Positions 1 to 5,464 of a DNA stretch of 5,464 bases are shown here, one piece after another (the stretch's first letter is position 1; the number at the start of each line of letters is the position of its first letter). A program made the translations under genes and the position numbers. Source of the stretch: Clostridia bacterium (GTDB lineage: Bacteria; Bacillota; Peptococcia; DRI-13; DTU073); NCBI GenBank assembly GCA_012842035.1, contig DUTO01000129.1, positions 1 to 5,464 of the forward strand, in the 5' to 3' direction. The notes under the pieces were generated by a model that was not told the origin of the DNA, ran no database searches, and saw only the letters and a list, made by a program, of their open reading frames with translations.

Positions 1-100
1 CGGCTGTACTTGAATAGGTTTTAGTAGTTGTTTGAGACCATTTTTGCCAACTTTTCCAACCGGTTTTACAGAGTGCAGGTCTGTTTTTAAAGTCAGCCAT
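1..100 (-). CDS. N-terminal part of a split small protein (runs off the left edge)
   Basis: On the minus strand an ATG at 100-98 opens a frame beginning MADFKNRP, then ALCKTGWKSWQKWSQ and a Thr/Ser-rich stretch (TTTKTYSSTA), still open at base 1. The first 8 codons lie in the centre of the palindrome and the next 25 in its left arm. The frame is also open upstream of the ATG to 131, so the true start could lie further up. Only a weak GGG precedes the ATG, so the start is uncertain. The right arm carries the same codons in the same phase and continues into a Cys-rich tail (see 132-332). I read the two as halves of one gene of about 74 codons. I do not recognise the family; the middle is rich in Trp, Lys, Gln, Thr and Ser, like a basic linker. 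Confidence 0.4.
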   Translation of the reverse strand, partial: MADFKNRPALCKTGWKSWQKWSQTTTKTYSSTA

Positions 101-207
101 AACCCATTTAAAAAGACGATGAAAACCGAAAGCACTCTGTAAAACCGGTTGGAAAAGTTGGCAAAAATGGTCTCAAACAACTACTAAAACCTATTCAAGT
201 ACAGCCG
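1..207. repeat. Perfect 76-bp inverted repeat with 55-base centre
   Basis: Bases 1-76 are the exact reverse complement of 132-207, with no mismatch, leaving 77-131 as the centre. The pairing stops inwards at 77/131 (A opposite A). Outwards it cannot be followed because the window begins at base 1, so the arms may be longer. There is no U-run after the second arm and the arms are far too long for a terminator. The arms are protein coding rather than a transposon end: both encode the same part of a small reading frame. A perfect repeat starting exactly at the window edge fits a fold-back chimera made during amplification, library construction or assembly. A recently formed or recombinase-maintained inverted repeat is the biological alternative. 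Confidence 0.97.
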
Positions 208-332
208 GTAAAAATGAATATTGCCTCAAATGTGGAAAATTAATCTATAAAAACGAACCAATTAATATTCTCGAATACCAAACTAATAAATTATGGACTT
301 TAGCTTTACATCCCCAATGTTTAATTGCTTAA
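132..332 (+). CDS. C-terminal part of a split small protein with a zinc-ribbon-like motif
   Basis: The plus-strand frame starting with the GCA codon at 132 is open to a TAA at 330-332. It has no ATG, GTG or TTG codon, and a TGA at 120-122 blocks it upstream, so it cannot start here by itself. The arm encodes ALCKTGWKSW and a Thr/Ser-rich stretch. After the arm (from 207) comes GKNEYCLKCGKLIYKNEP and an end containing LHPQCLIA. The Cys-x2-Cys pair followed about 30 residues later by His-x2-Cys or nearby His/Cys resembles a small treble-clef or ribbon zinc site. Joined to the minus-strand half (100 to 1) it would give a protein of about 74 residues. Its last 12 bases overlap the end of the convergent DUF4015 gene. 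The function is unknown; zinc binding is inferred from cysteine and histidine spacing only. Confidence 0.45.
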   Translation, partial: ALCKTGWKSWQKWSQTTTKTYSSTAGKNEYCLKCGKLIYKNEPINILEYQTNKLWTLALHPQCLIA

Positions 333-1511
333 CAAAGCACTTTCCGTATATTTATTCCTCGCATTCCAAAGTAACCATTCCTCAAGCCCTGCATCATATA
401 TAGCTTTAATTTGAGCCCTTACTTCCGCAGAACCATAAGCTGGTTTCCCTAGATCAAAGTCTTGGAGCCAAGGTCTAATTACCACAGGGACATCACCAAT
501 TTTTTCTAAACCATCGAGAAGTGCTTTTTGCACTATTTCATAGGGATGAGCATTAGGATTCGTAAAACCATAATTCCCGGACCCATAATGAGAAGGATAA
601 ACCATCGGACAAATATAATCAACTTCCGTAATAATCTTTTCAAACTTCTGCCCAATACCCATATCATCAGAAGTCATCGTCGTCAAACCAAAAACATCAG
701 CAGCCAAAAAAACATTATAAGGCTCTAATTCTTTTTTCGCAAACTGTAAAAATTCATGAATGACATCTTCTTTCTTACGTCCATCAGCATAAGGATAAAC
801 TACATCCCGCATATTTCCATCACTAGGAAAACGCACATAATCAAACTGAATTTCTCGAAAACCCATTTTGGCAGCCTCTTTAGCTATATCAACCGTATAT
901 TCCCATACTTCTGGATGATGAGGGTCTACCCAAGCCAACTGCTTACGATCACGCCACACAGTACCATCTTGACGTCTTAAAGCTAATTCAGGCTTATTTT
1001 CGGCCAAAGCAGGATCTTTAAAAACAACAATCCGGGCAATAGGATAAATATTTTTACTCCGTAAAATATTCATGTTTTTCGCAGCATCTCTGCCCTTATA
1101 TGTACGAATTTTTAAATCTTGGGCCAACTGAACATCCAAATCTGTGGTCAAAGCGCCATGATCATCCTTTAGGTCAATAACTAAAGCATTTAATTCTGTT
1201 TCCTCCACAAGATTAACTAAAGAAGAAAAAAGTTGAGAAGAATTAAAAGCTTGACCACTCATGTATAAACCTTTCACTTTTACAGGTTCTTTGTTTAAAG
1301 GTCTTAAGTCTTTTTTTAGCTCTTGCTCAATAAAATCCTCTTTTTCTACCTGAGGCAACAATTTCGATATTTCTCGAACCTTTTCTGCCTCACTAATATT
1401 TATAGGTTTTCTATCTTCTATAGAAAAATCATTTTTAGCATAAAGGCCAGTAATAAAAGCAACCCCTATAAGAACCAAAATGCCTATTAAATACTTCTTC
1501 CCCTGTTTCAT
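321..1511 (-). CDS. Membrane-anchored DUF4015 putative glycoside hydrolase
   Basis: 396 residues. A short basic N-terminus (MKQGKK) and one hydrophobic segment (about residues 7-25) form a signal anchor with no lipobox, placing the rest outside the membrane. Residues about 30-75 are a charged linker. The body, about 79-394, matches the DUF4015 / putative glycosyl hydrolase domain, a predicted TIM barrel. Visible signatures are ALVIDLKDDHG (109-119), PIARIVVFKDPALAE (157-171), WVDP (194-197), EIQFDYVRFPSDG (220-232), ADVFGL (271-276), CPMVYPSHY (301-309), RPWLQDF (346-352) and a closing EWLLWNA. The Asp residues in QFDYVRF and ADVFG are candidate catalytic residues by analogy only; substrate and activity are not established for the family, and a role in envelope polysaccharide is a guess. 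The start is supported by an AGGGGG ribosome site 6 bases upstream. The length looks complete. The gene lies 108 bases after the beta-CASP gene and may be read through from it. Its 3' end overlaps a convergent small frame by 12 bases. Confidence 0.9.
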   Translation of the reverse strand: MKQGKKYLIGILVLIGVAFITGLYAKNDFSIEDRKPINISEAEKVREISKLLPQVEKEDFIEQELKKDLRPLNKEPVKVKGLYMSGQAFNSSQLFSSLVNLVEETELNALVIDLKDDHGALTTDLDVQLAQDLKIRTYKGRDAAKNMNILRSKNIYPIARIVVFKDPALAENKPELALRRQDGTVWRDRKQLAWVDPHHPEVWEYTVDIAKEAAKMGFREIQFDYVRFPSDGNMRDVVYPYADGRKKEDVIHEFLQFAKKELEPYNVFLAADVFGLTTMTSDDMGIGQKFEKIITEVDYICPMVYPSHYGSGNYGFTNPNAHPYEIVQKALLDGLEKIGDVPVVIRPWLQDFDLGKPAYGSAEVRAQIKAIYDAGLEEWLLWNARNKYTESALLSN

Positions 1512-1524
1512 AAATTCCCCCTAC

Positions 1525-1551
1525 CTCTCGGTTTAAAAAAAACACCAAGAG
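1525..1551 (-). promoter_or_regulatory. Hairpin just upstream of the DUF4015 ribosome site
   Basis: In the minus-strand transcript CUCUUGGU (1551-1544) can pair with ACCGAGAG (1532-1525): eight pairs including one U-G, with an 11-base U-rich loop. The second arm ends only a base or two before the AGGGGG ribosome site. It is not followed by a U-run, so it is not a standard terminator for the upstream gene. It could stabilise a processed 5' end or affect ribosome access. No match to a known riboswitch or leader is apparent. Confidence 0.35.
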
Positions 1552-1619
1552 ATAATTTCGACATTGTTCGGCTAATTCCTACTACTTTTCTTCATTTCTG
1601 ATTTTATTCTTAACTTCAT

Positions 1620-3224
1620 TTAACTAACCTTTTGTAATTCACGCTCTATTTCAGCAAGCTGGGCTAATAAGCGTTGTAAAACTTTAGGGTCATGTCCTTG
1701 CTGTTTAGACTGCAACAGGATATTTTCTGCAATAATTGTAAACGCATCCTTTAAGCTAGGTTCCAAAGCAACGGTAACTGTAGTAGTAAAAGGAAGTTTT
1801 GCTTTCTCTAATACAGGTTCTTCTATAGCAATATCATAAATCATACCATATTCAGCAATTTGAGCTTTGACCCCTAATTCCCTCTTAATTACTCTTTGCA
1901 AAGTTGCCAATGCCTCATCTTCTCCATGTACCAAAATAATCTGTTGAGGAGTTTTTTCAAATCCTTTCAGCCACTCTAACAAACCGGCTTGGTCTGCATG
2001 AGCAGAAAAATCATCGATCTTTTCCACAGTAGCATTAACAGCAATTTGCTCACCGTGAATTCTTACTTTCTTGTGTCCATCCAATATCCTTCGGCCTAAA
2101 GTCCCTTGAGCTTGATATCCAACGAATAAAACGGTAGATTCCGGGCGCCACAGATTATGCTTAAGATGATGTTTAATTCTACCGGCATCAGCCATCCCAC
2201 TTGCCGAAATGATAATCGCTCCACCTTTAACTTTATTTAAGGCAATAGAGTCCTCTGTAGAAAGAACATAATGGATGTCTTCGCCCGTGAAAAGCGTCTC
2301 TGCGCCCTTCCCTTTTATCATTATAGAAGCTTCCTCATCAAAACATTCAGGGTTTTGCATAAATACTTTCGTTGCTTCTACAGCCATCGGACTATCGATA
2401 TAAATATCGACTGGAGGAATTTGGCCTTTATCTTTCATGATTTTAAGATAATAGACAAGGTCTTGAGTTCTTTCTACAGCAAAACTGGGAATAACTAAAT
2501 TACCACCTTTAAGCATCGTCTGTTTTACCACCCTAGCCAAGGCTTCTAACCTATCTTCTGTTTCTAAATGATAACGATTACCATAAGTTGATTCCATAAC
2601 CACAATATCTGCTTCTTTTATTTTAGTAGGGTCTTCGACTATTGCCGTATCGGTATTACCAACATCACCCGTAAAAACAATCTTCTTTTCTGTCCCTTGT
2701 TTCTTAAGCAGTATTTCAACCATCGCTGAACCGAGAATATGACCGGCATCATAAAATTTTACCTTAATTCCCGGGGTTGCCACAAACTGTTGTTCATATT
2801 GATAACTTCTAAAAAACTGCAGACAATTTCGAGCATCTTCTGCCGTATAAATAGGTTCTAATAAAGTCTCGCCACTACGTGCTAATTTTCTGTTTTTTCG
2901 CTCTACTTCCATCTCTTGAATATGTCCACTATCAGGTAAAACAACACTACACAACTCTGTTGTCGCTTTAGTCGCATAAATATGACCCCTAAATCCTTTC
3001 TTATATAACTTGGGTATTAACCCACAATGATCAATATGAGCATGAGTTAATAAGATAAAATCAATCTCTGTCGGTTCAAAAGGAAAAGGGCCATAATTTA
3101 ACTCTTTTAAAGCTTTCGAGCCTTGAAACAAACCACAATCCACTAAAAACTTATTTTGTTCTGTTGTCACCAAAAAACAGGAACCGGTTACTGTTCCTGC
3201 CGCACCATAAAACTGAATGTTCAT
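1620..3224 (-). CDS. Beta-CASP metallo-beta-lactamase fold RNA hydrolase
   Basis: 534 residues from the ATG at 3224. That start is chosen because GGAGGGGAG lies 7 bases upstream and the protein then begins directly with the family's first strand (MNIQFYGAAGTVTGSC). An in-frame ATG at 3260 has no ribosome site and adds 12 unconserved residues. Metallo-beta-lactamase motifs: HAHIDH (61-66, two-zinc site), GHILGS (His162) and FTGDVG (Asp187). Beta-CASP features: ESTYG (Glu211, motif A), ISASGM (339-344), VGYQAQGTLGRRI (368-380), FSAHAD (His409) and the final metal ligand in LVHGE (His433). All expected ligands are present, so it should be active. Relatives (CPSF73-like, TTHA0252-like) cut RNA as endo- and/or 5' exonucleases in the cytoplasm; the substrate here is unknown. 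Residues about 465-534 form a largely helical extension beyond the catalytic core, making it longer than the roughly 430-residue minimal members. It has its own likely promoter. Confidence 0.93.
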   Translation of the reverse strand: MNIQFYGAAGTVTGSCFLVTTEQNKFLVDCGLFQGSKALKELNYGPFPFEPTEIDFILLTHAHIDHCGLIPKLYKKGFRGHIYATKATTELCSVVLPDSGHIQEMEVERKNRKLARSGETLLEPIYTAEDARNCLQFFRSYQYEQQFVATPGIKVKFYDAGHILGSAMVEILLKKQGTEKKIVFTGDVGNTDTAIVEDPTKIKEADIVVMESTYGNRYHLETEDRLEALARVVKQTMLKGGNLVIPSFAVERTQDLVYYLKIMKDKGQIPPVDIYIDSPMAVEATKVFMQNPECFDEEASIMIKGKGAETLFTGEDIHYVLSTEDSIALNKVKGGAIIISASGMADAGRIKHHLKHNLWRPESTVLFVGYQAQGTLGRRILDGHKKVRIHGEQIAVNATVEKIDDFSAHADQAGLLEWLKGFEKTPQQIILVHGEDEALATLQRVIKRELGVKAQIAEYGMIYDIAIEEPVLEKAKLPFTTTVTVALEPSLKDAFTIIAENILLQSKQQGHDPKVLQRLLAQLAEIERELQKVS

Positions 3225-3288
3225 CCGCAAACTCCCCTCCATAAGTTTTCTTAAAGACATAAATTAACAAAAATACACTTCTTATCTT

Positions 3289-3297
3289 ATTTTAGCA
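3289..3297 (-). promoter_or_regulatory. Extended -10 promoter for the beta-CASP gene
   Basis: On the minus strand TGCTAAAAT (3297-3289) fits the extended -10 pattern TGnTATAAT with one mismatch in the hexamer. The -35 region is only T-rich with no good TTGACA match, which an extended -10 can tolerate. Transcription would begin near 3282, giving a leader of about 58 bases before the ATG at 3224. It sits just downstream of the trpB2 terminator, as expected for an independent unit. Confidence 0.45.
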
Positions 3298-3327
3298 TAA
3301 AAAATAACTAAAAGAACTAAAAAAATC

Positions 3328-3362
3328 AAAAAAGCTCTAGTTTTCATACCAGAGCTCTTTTT
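3328..3362 (-). terminator. Rho-independent terminator of trpB2
   Basis: In the minus-strand transcript AGCUCU (3356-3351) pairs with AGAGCU (3338-3333) around a 12-base loop, directly followed by six U residues. The upstream A-run can extend the pairing past one mismatch. It begins about 22 bases after the trpB2 stop codon. The A-run and U-run on both sides may let it work in both directions, but no plus-strand gene ends here. Confidence 0.75.
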
Positions 3363-3383
3363 AAATAACCAAGAAACGTTAAA

Positions 3384-4748
3384 TCAACCAATTACGGGCA
3401 AGTTTTTAAGATTATCTTGTATTTCTTGCTCAGAAATAACGACATCCTTTGTTTTTCCCGCAAAATAATTTTCATAAGCCGTAAGGTCTAAATGTCCATG
3501 CCCACTTAAATTGAAAACAATACTTCTCGCCACTCCTGCTTTTTTGCCTTCTAAGGCTTCATCAAGAGCTACTTTAATTGCATGAGCCGATTCAGGTGCG
3601 GGAACAATTCCTTCTGTTTGAGCAAAAAGTATAGCTGCTTCAAAAATACCCTTTTGCTTCACCGCTTTAGCTTCTATAAATCCATCATGATAAAGTTGAC
3701 TCAGCAGAGGGGAACCACCATGATAACGTAAACCCCCGGCATGAATTCCAGCTGGAGTAAAATTAGAGCCCAAGGTATACATTTTCAAAAGAGGCGTTAA
3801 ACCGGCCACATCACAATAGTCATAAGCAAATTTTCCTTGTGTCAAAGAAGGGCAAGCCGCCGGTTCTACAGCTATAAGTCTAACTTTATTCCCCTTTAAT
3901 TTATCCGGAATAAAAGGAAAAGCAATTCCCCCAAAATTACTCCCACCACCACAACAACCAATCACTACATCAGGATAGTCATCAACCATTTCTAATTGTA
4001 GCTTAACCTCTTGTCCGATAATTGATTGATGTAAACAAACATGATTGAGAACACTGCCTAAAGCATAATTAGTTTCCGCACATTGTACGGCATCTTCAAT
4101 TGCTTCACTAATCGCAATACCTAATGTGCCCGGAGTATCAGGGTACTCCCGTAATATCTTTCGCCCAATCTCCGTTTTTTCACTAGGGCTGGGTATACAT
4201 TCGGCCCCATAAGTTTCCATAAATACACGTCGATAAGGTTTTTGCTGAAAACTAACTCTGACCATATACACAATACATTGTAAACCAAACATTTTACTGG
4301 CCAAAGAAAGAGCAGTTCCCCACTGTCCGGCACCGGTTTCCGTAGTCAATCTTTTAATACCATCCAGCTTATTAAAGTATACTTGTGGTACCGCACTATT
4401 TAACTTATGACTACCTACCGGACTTACCCCTTCATATTTATAATAAATACGACAAGGAGTATCTAAGGCTTTTTCCAGCCGCCGTGCCCTAAACAAAGGG
4501 GATGGTCTCCATTGTTGATAAATCTCCCTTACTGCTTGCGGAATCTCAATATACCTTTCCGTAGATACCTCCTGTTCAATCAAAGACATCGGAAAAATAG
4601 GTGTTAAGTCCTCCGGTGTAAGGGGTTTTTTCGTCCGGGGATGTAACCCCGGTGCCGGCGGATTAGGCATATCAGCCTGCACATTATACCAAAACTTAGG
4701 TATCTTCTCCTCCGGTAAAATAATTTTGGTTAGCTCTTCTCTTCTCAT
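3384..4748 (-). CDS. trpB: TrpB2-type tryptophan synthase beta chain
   Basis: 454 residues; a pyridoxal-phosphate enzyme that joins indole and serine to make tryptophan in the cytoplasm. The TrpB2 subgroup is shown by its length and long N-terminal region (LPEEKIPKFWYN at 11-22, LTPEDLTPIFPMSLIEQE at 43-60), absent from the roughly 400-residue TrpB1 that pairs with TrpA. The cofactor lysine is Lys115 in VSPVGSHKLNSA, the catalytic Glu137 is in TTETGAGQWG, the phosphate loop is CCGGGSN (265-271), and NLSGHGHLD near the C-terminus holds the Ser (415) that contacts the pyridine nitrogen. All key residues are intact. The SHKLNSA form differs from the SHKPNTA I expect in many TrpB2 proteins. No trpA or other trp gene is adjacent, and it has its own promoter and terminator, which fits the solitary indole-salvage or serine-handling role proposed for TrpB2. 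The start is supported by AGGAG about 10 bases upstream. Confidence 0.95.
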   Translation of the reverse strand: MRREELTKIILPEEKIPKFWYNVQADMPNPPAPGLHPRTKKPLTPEDLTPIFPMSLIEQEVSTERYIEIPQAVREIYQQWRPSPLFRARRLEKALDTPCRIYYKYEGVSPVGSHKLNSAVPQVYFNKLDGIKRLTTETGAGQWGTALSLASKMFGLQCIVYMVRVSFQQKPYRRVFMETYGAECIPSPSEKTEIGRKILREYPDTPGTLGIAISEAIEDAVQCAETNYALGSVLNHVCLHQSIIGQEVKLQLEMVDDYPDVVIGCCGGGSNFGGIAFPFIPDKLKGNKVRLIAVEPAACPSLTQGKFAYDYCDVAGLTPLLKMYTLGSNFTPAGIHAGGLRYHGGSPLLSQLYHDGFIEAKAVKQKGIFEAAILFAQTEGIVPAPESAHAIKVALDEALEGKKAGVARSIVFNLSGHGHLDLTAYENYFAGKTKDVVISEQEIQDNLKNLPVIG

Positions 4749-4795
4749 CTCTAACTCTCTCCTCTCATCTAATAATTTTTTTATGAATATGTTTT

Positions 4796-4825
4796 ATCTT
4801 AACATAGATACTATTCTCATTTCAA
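4796..4825 (-). promoter_or_regulatory. Likely promoter of trpB2
   Basis: On the minus strand TTGAAA (4825-4820) and TAAGAT (4801-4796) are separated by 18 bases; they match TTGACA at 5 of 6 and TATAAT at 4 of 6 positions. Transcription would start near 4789, leaving a leader of about 40 bases. The leader is too short for a T-box or Trp leader peptide, and neither is visible, so tryptophan-dependent attenuation is not supported. Confidence 0.45.
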
Positions 4826-4872
4826 CTCTTATTTTAACAAACTGCTTTTGCCTAATTTCCCAAGCAATAATC

Positions 4873-4912
4873 AAAAAGAGCGTTCCCCTAGAGAAACAAG
4901 AACGCTCTTTTT
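4873..4912 (-). terminator. Strong rho-independent terminator after rubrerythrin
   Basis: AAAAAGAGCGTT (4873-4884) and AACGCTCTTTTT (4901-4912) form a perfect 12-bp stem with a 16-base loop. On the minus strand the stem ends in a run of five U residues and lies 13 bases after the rubrerythrin stop codon. On the plus strand it is followed by a nine-T run beginning within the stem, so it could also stop transcripts coming from the left. Confidence 0.88.
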
Positions 4913-4925
4913 TTTTACTATAAGA

Positions 4926-5417
4926 TTAATAGTTTTTACTCTCAACTTCAAAAAAAGCTTGAGGATGAACACAAACAGGACATACTTCTGGAGCGGCATC
5001 AGCCTCATGTATGTATCCACAGTTACGACACTTCCAATAAACCTTACCTTCTTTTTGAAATACAGAACCTTCTTCAATATTCTTCAACAAAGCTTTAAAA
5101 CGCTCTTCATGATGTTTTTCAATTGCGGCGATCCCTTCAAACAAACGAGCAATTTCCTCAAAGCCTTCCTCTTTGGCTTCTTTAGCCATACGGGGATACA
5201 TCTCGGTCCATTCATCATTTTCGCCACCGGCAGCAGCCTGTAAATTTTCTTTCGTTGTCCCTATTCCTAGTAATTTTTTAAAATGTAATTTAGCATGCTC
5301 TTTTTCATTTTCGGCCGTTTCTAAAAAAATTGCCGCTATTTGTTGATACCCTTCTTTTTTAGCTACAGAAGCGAAATAAGTATACTTATTTCGAGCCTGA
5401 GACTCTCCGGCAAATGC
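4926..5417 (-). CDS. rbr: Rubrerythrin, N-terminus missing
   Basis: 163 genuine residues, from AFAGESQARNKY to the stop at 4926. Rubrerythrin is a cytoplasmic non-haem iron peroxidase that reduces hydrogen peroxide in anaerobes, using electrons passed through a rubredoxin domain. The ferritin-like four-helix domain keeps the di-iron ligand motifs: GESQARN (first Glu), ETAENEKEHAK (Glu and His), GENDEWTEMYP (two Glu) and EKHHEERF (Glu and His). The C-terminal rubredoxin domain has CRNCGY and CPVC, the four Cys iron ligands. An internal Met in EMYPRM (5201) is not the start; conserved sequence runs about 216 bases further upstream. Compared with Desulfovibrio rubrerythrin, about 15 N-terminal residues (the usual MKSLKGTKTE-like start) are missing: the frame stays open to the window edge but encodes unrelated Ser/Arg/Gly-rich sequence there. 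The ribosome site and promoter are therefore not visible. Confidence 0.93.
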   Translation of the reverse strand, partial: AFAGESQARNKYTYFASVAKKEGYQQIAAIFLETAENEKEHAKLHFKKLLGIGTTKENLQAAAGGENDEWTEMYPRMAKEAKEEGFEEIARLFEGIAAIEKHHEERFKALLKNIEEGSVFQKEGKVYWKCRNCGYIHEADAAPEVCPVCVHPQAFFEVESKNY

Positions 5418-5464
5418 CGCCGAGCCCGATCGAGATCTCTTTCCGGTCCTGCCGGCGGAGGATC
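5418..5464. other. GC-rich foreign tail (probable chimeric junction)
   Basis: Base composition jumps from AT-rich to about 70% G+C in the last 49 bases, exactly where the rubrerythrin N-terminus should be encoded. The join lies near 5416-5425. In the rubrerythrin frame the tail reads SSAGRTGKRSRSGS, unlike any rubrerythrin start. In another minus-strand frame (ATC at 5463-5461 onwards) it reads ILRRQDRKEISIGLGG with 15 of 16 third positions G or C, as in coding sequence of a high-GC genome. I see no sequencing adapter that I recognise. GATC occurs three times (5428, 5434, 5461), which may or may not matter. Confidence 0.7.

Noticed and set aside
1..207. Insertion sequence or transposon terminal repeats
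   Set aside because: The 55-base centre holds no transposase and the arms are coding sequence continuing into a small gene; no target duplication is visible.
528..980. Two plus-strand frames of 66 and 74 codons
   Set aside because: They lie opposite the well-supported DUF4015 gene, have no domain signal and no good ribosome site.
2271..2498. Plus-strand frame of 75 codons
   Set aside because: Antisense shadow of the beta-CASP gene with no supporting features.
4121..4333. Minus-strand frame of 70 codons in another phase inside trpB2
   Set aside because: It overlaps a fully conserved enzyme and shows no independent coding signal.
5199..5201. ATG as the start of a 91-residue rubredoxin-like protein
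   Set aside because: It is the internal Met of the conserved EWTEMYP motif of rubrerythrin; the same frame continues upstream with helices and di-iron ligands of the family.
4848..5243. Plus-strand frame of 131 codons
   Set aside because: Antisense to the rubrerythrin gene and its terminator; the Phe/Leu/Thr-rich product reflects the complementary strand.
1..5464. CRISPR array, tRNA, rRNA or riboswitch
   Set aside because: No regularly spaced repeats, no cloverleaf or rRNA-like sequence, and no recognised leader were found on either strand.

Overview
The window looks like a short piece of an AT-rich, probably anaerobic member of the Bacillota (Clostridia-like). This is inferred from strong AGGAG/GGGGG-type ribosome binding sites, A/T-rich codon choice, hairpin-plus-U-run terminators, and the gene set: rubrerythrin, a TrpB2-type tryptophan synthase beta chain, a beta-CASP metallo-beta-lactamase protein and a membrane-anchored DUF4015 protein. 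Genus cannot be read from the sequence.

Layout. All four recognisable genes are on the minus strand, so transcription runs from right to left. At the right edge is rubrerythrin (4926 to about 5417), with its first 15 or so residues missing, followed by a clear terminator (4873-4912). Next comes trpB2 (3384-4748) with its own likely promoter and terminator (3328-3362). The beta-CASP metallo-hydrolase follows (1620-3224; its start is 36 bases inside the longest reading frame) with a likely extended -10 promoter. The DUF4015 putative glycoside hydrolase (321-1511) lies 108 bases downstream of it with no obvious terminator between them. The genes do not form one pathway: they look like three or four separate transcription units covering oxidative stress defence (rubrerythrin), indole/serine or tryptophan metabolism (trpB2), RNA metabolism (beta-CASP protein) and the cell envelope (DUF4015).

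The unusual part is the first 332 bases. Positions 1-76 and 132-207 are a perfect 76-bp inverted repeat around a 55-base centre. A small unannotated gene is split over this palindrome. Its start and N-terminal half read leftwards (100 to 1, minus) and its zinc-ribbon-like C-terminal half reads rightwards (132-332, plus), in the same frame through the shared arm. Turning the 55-base centre around restores one continuous frame of about 74 codons. This is either a fold-back (hairpin) chimera at a contig end or a real invertible segment that carries a start codon. I favour the artefact, because the other end of the window also looks chimeric: from about 5418 to 5464 the sequence jumps to about 70% G+C exactly where the rubrerythrin N-terminus should be.
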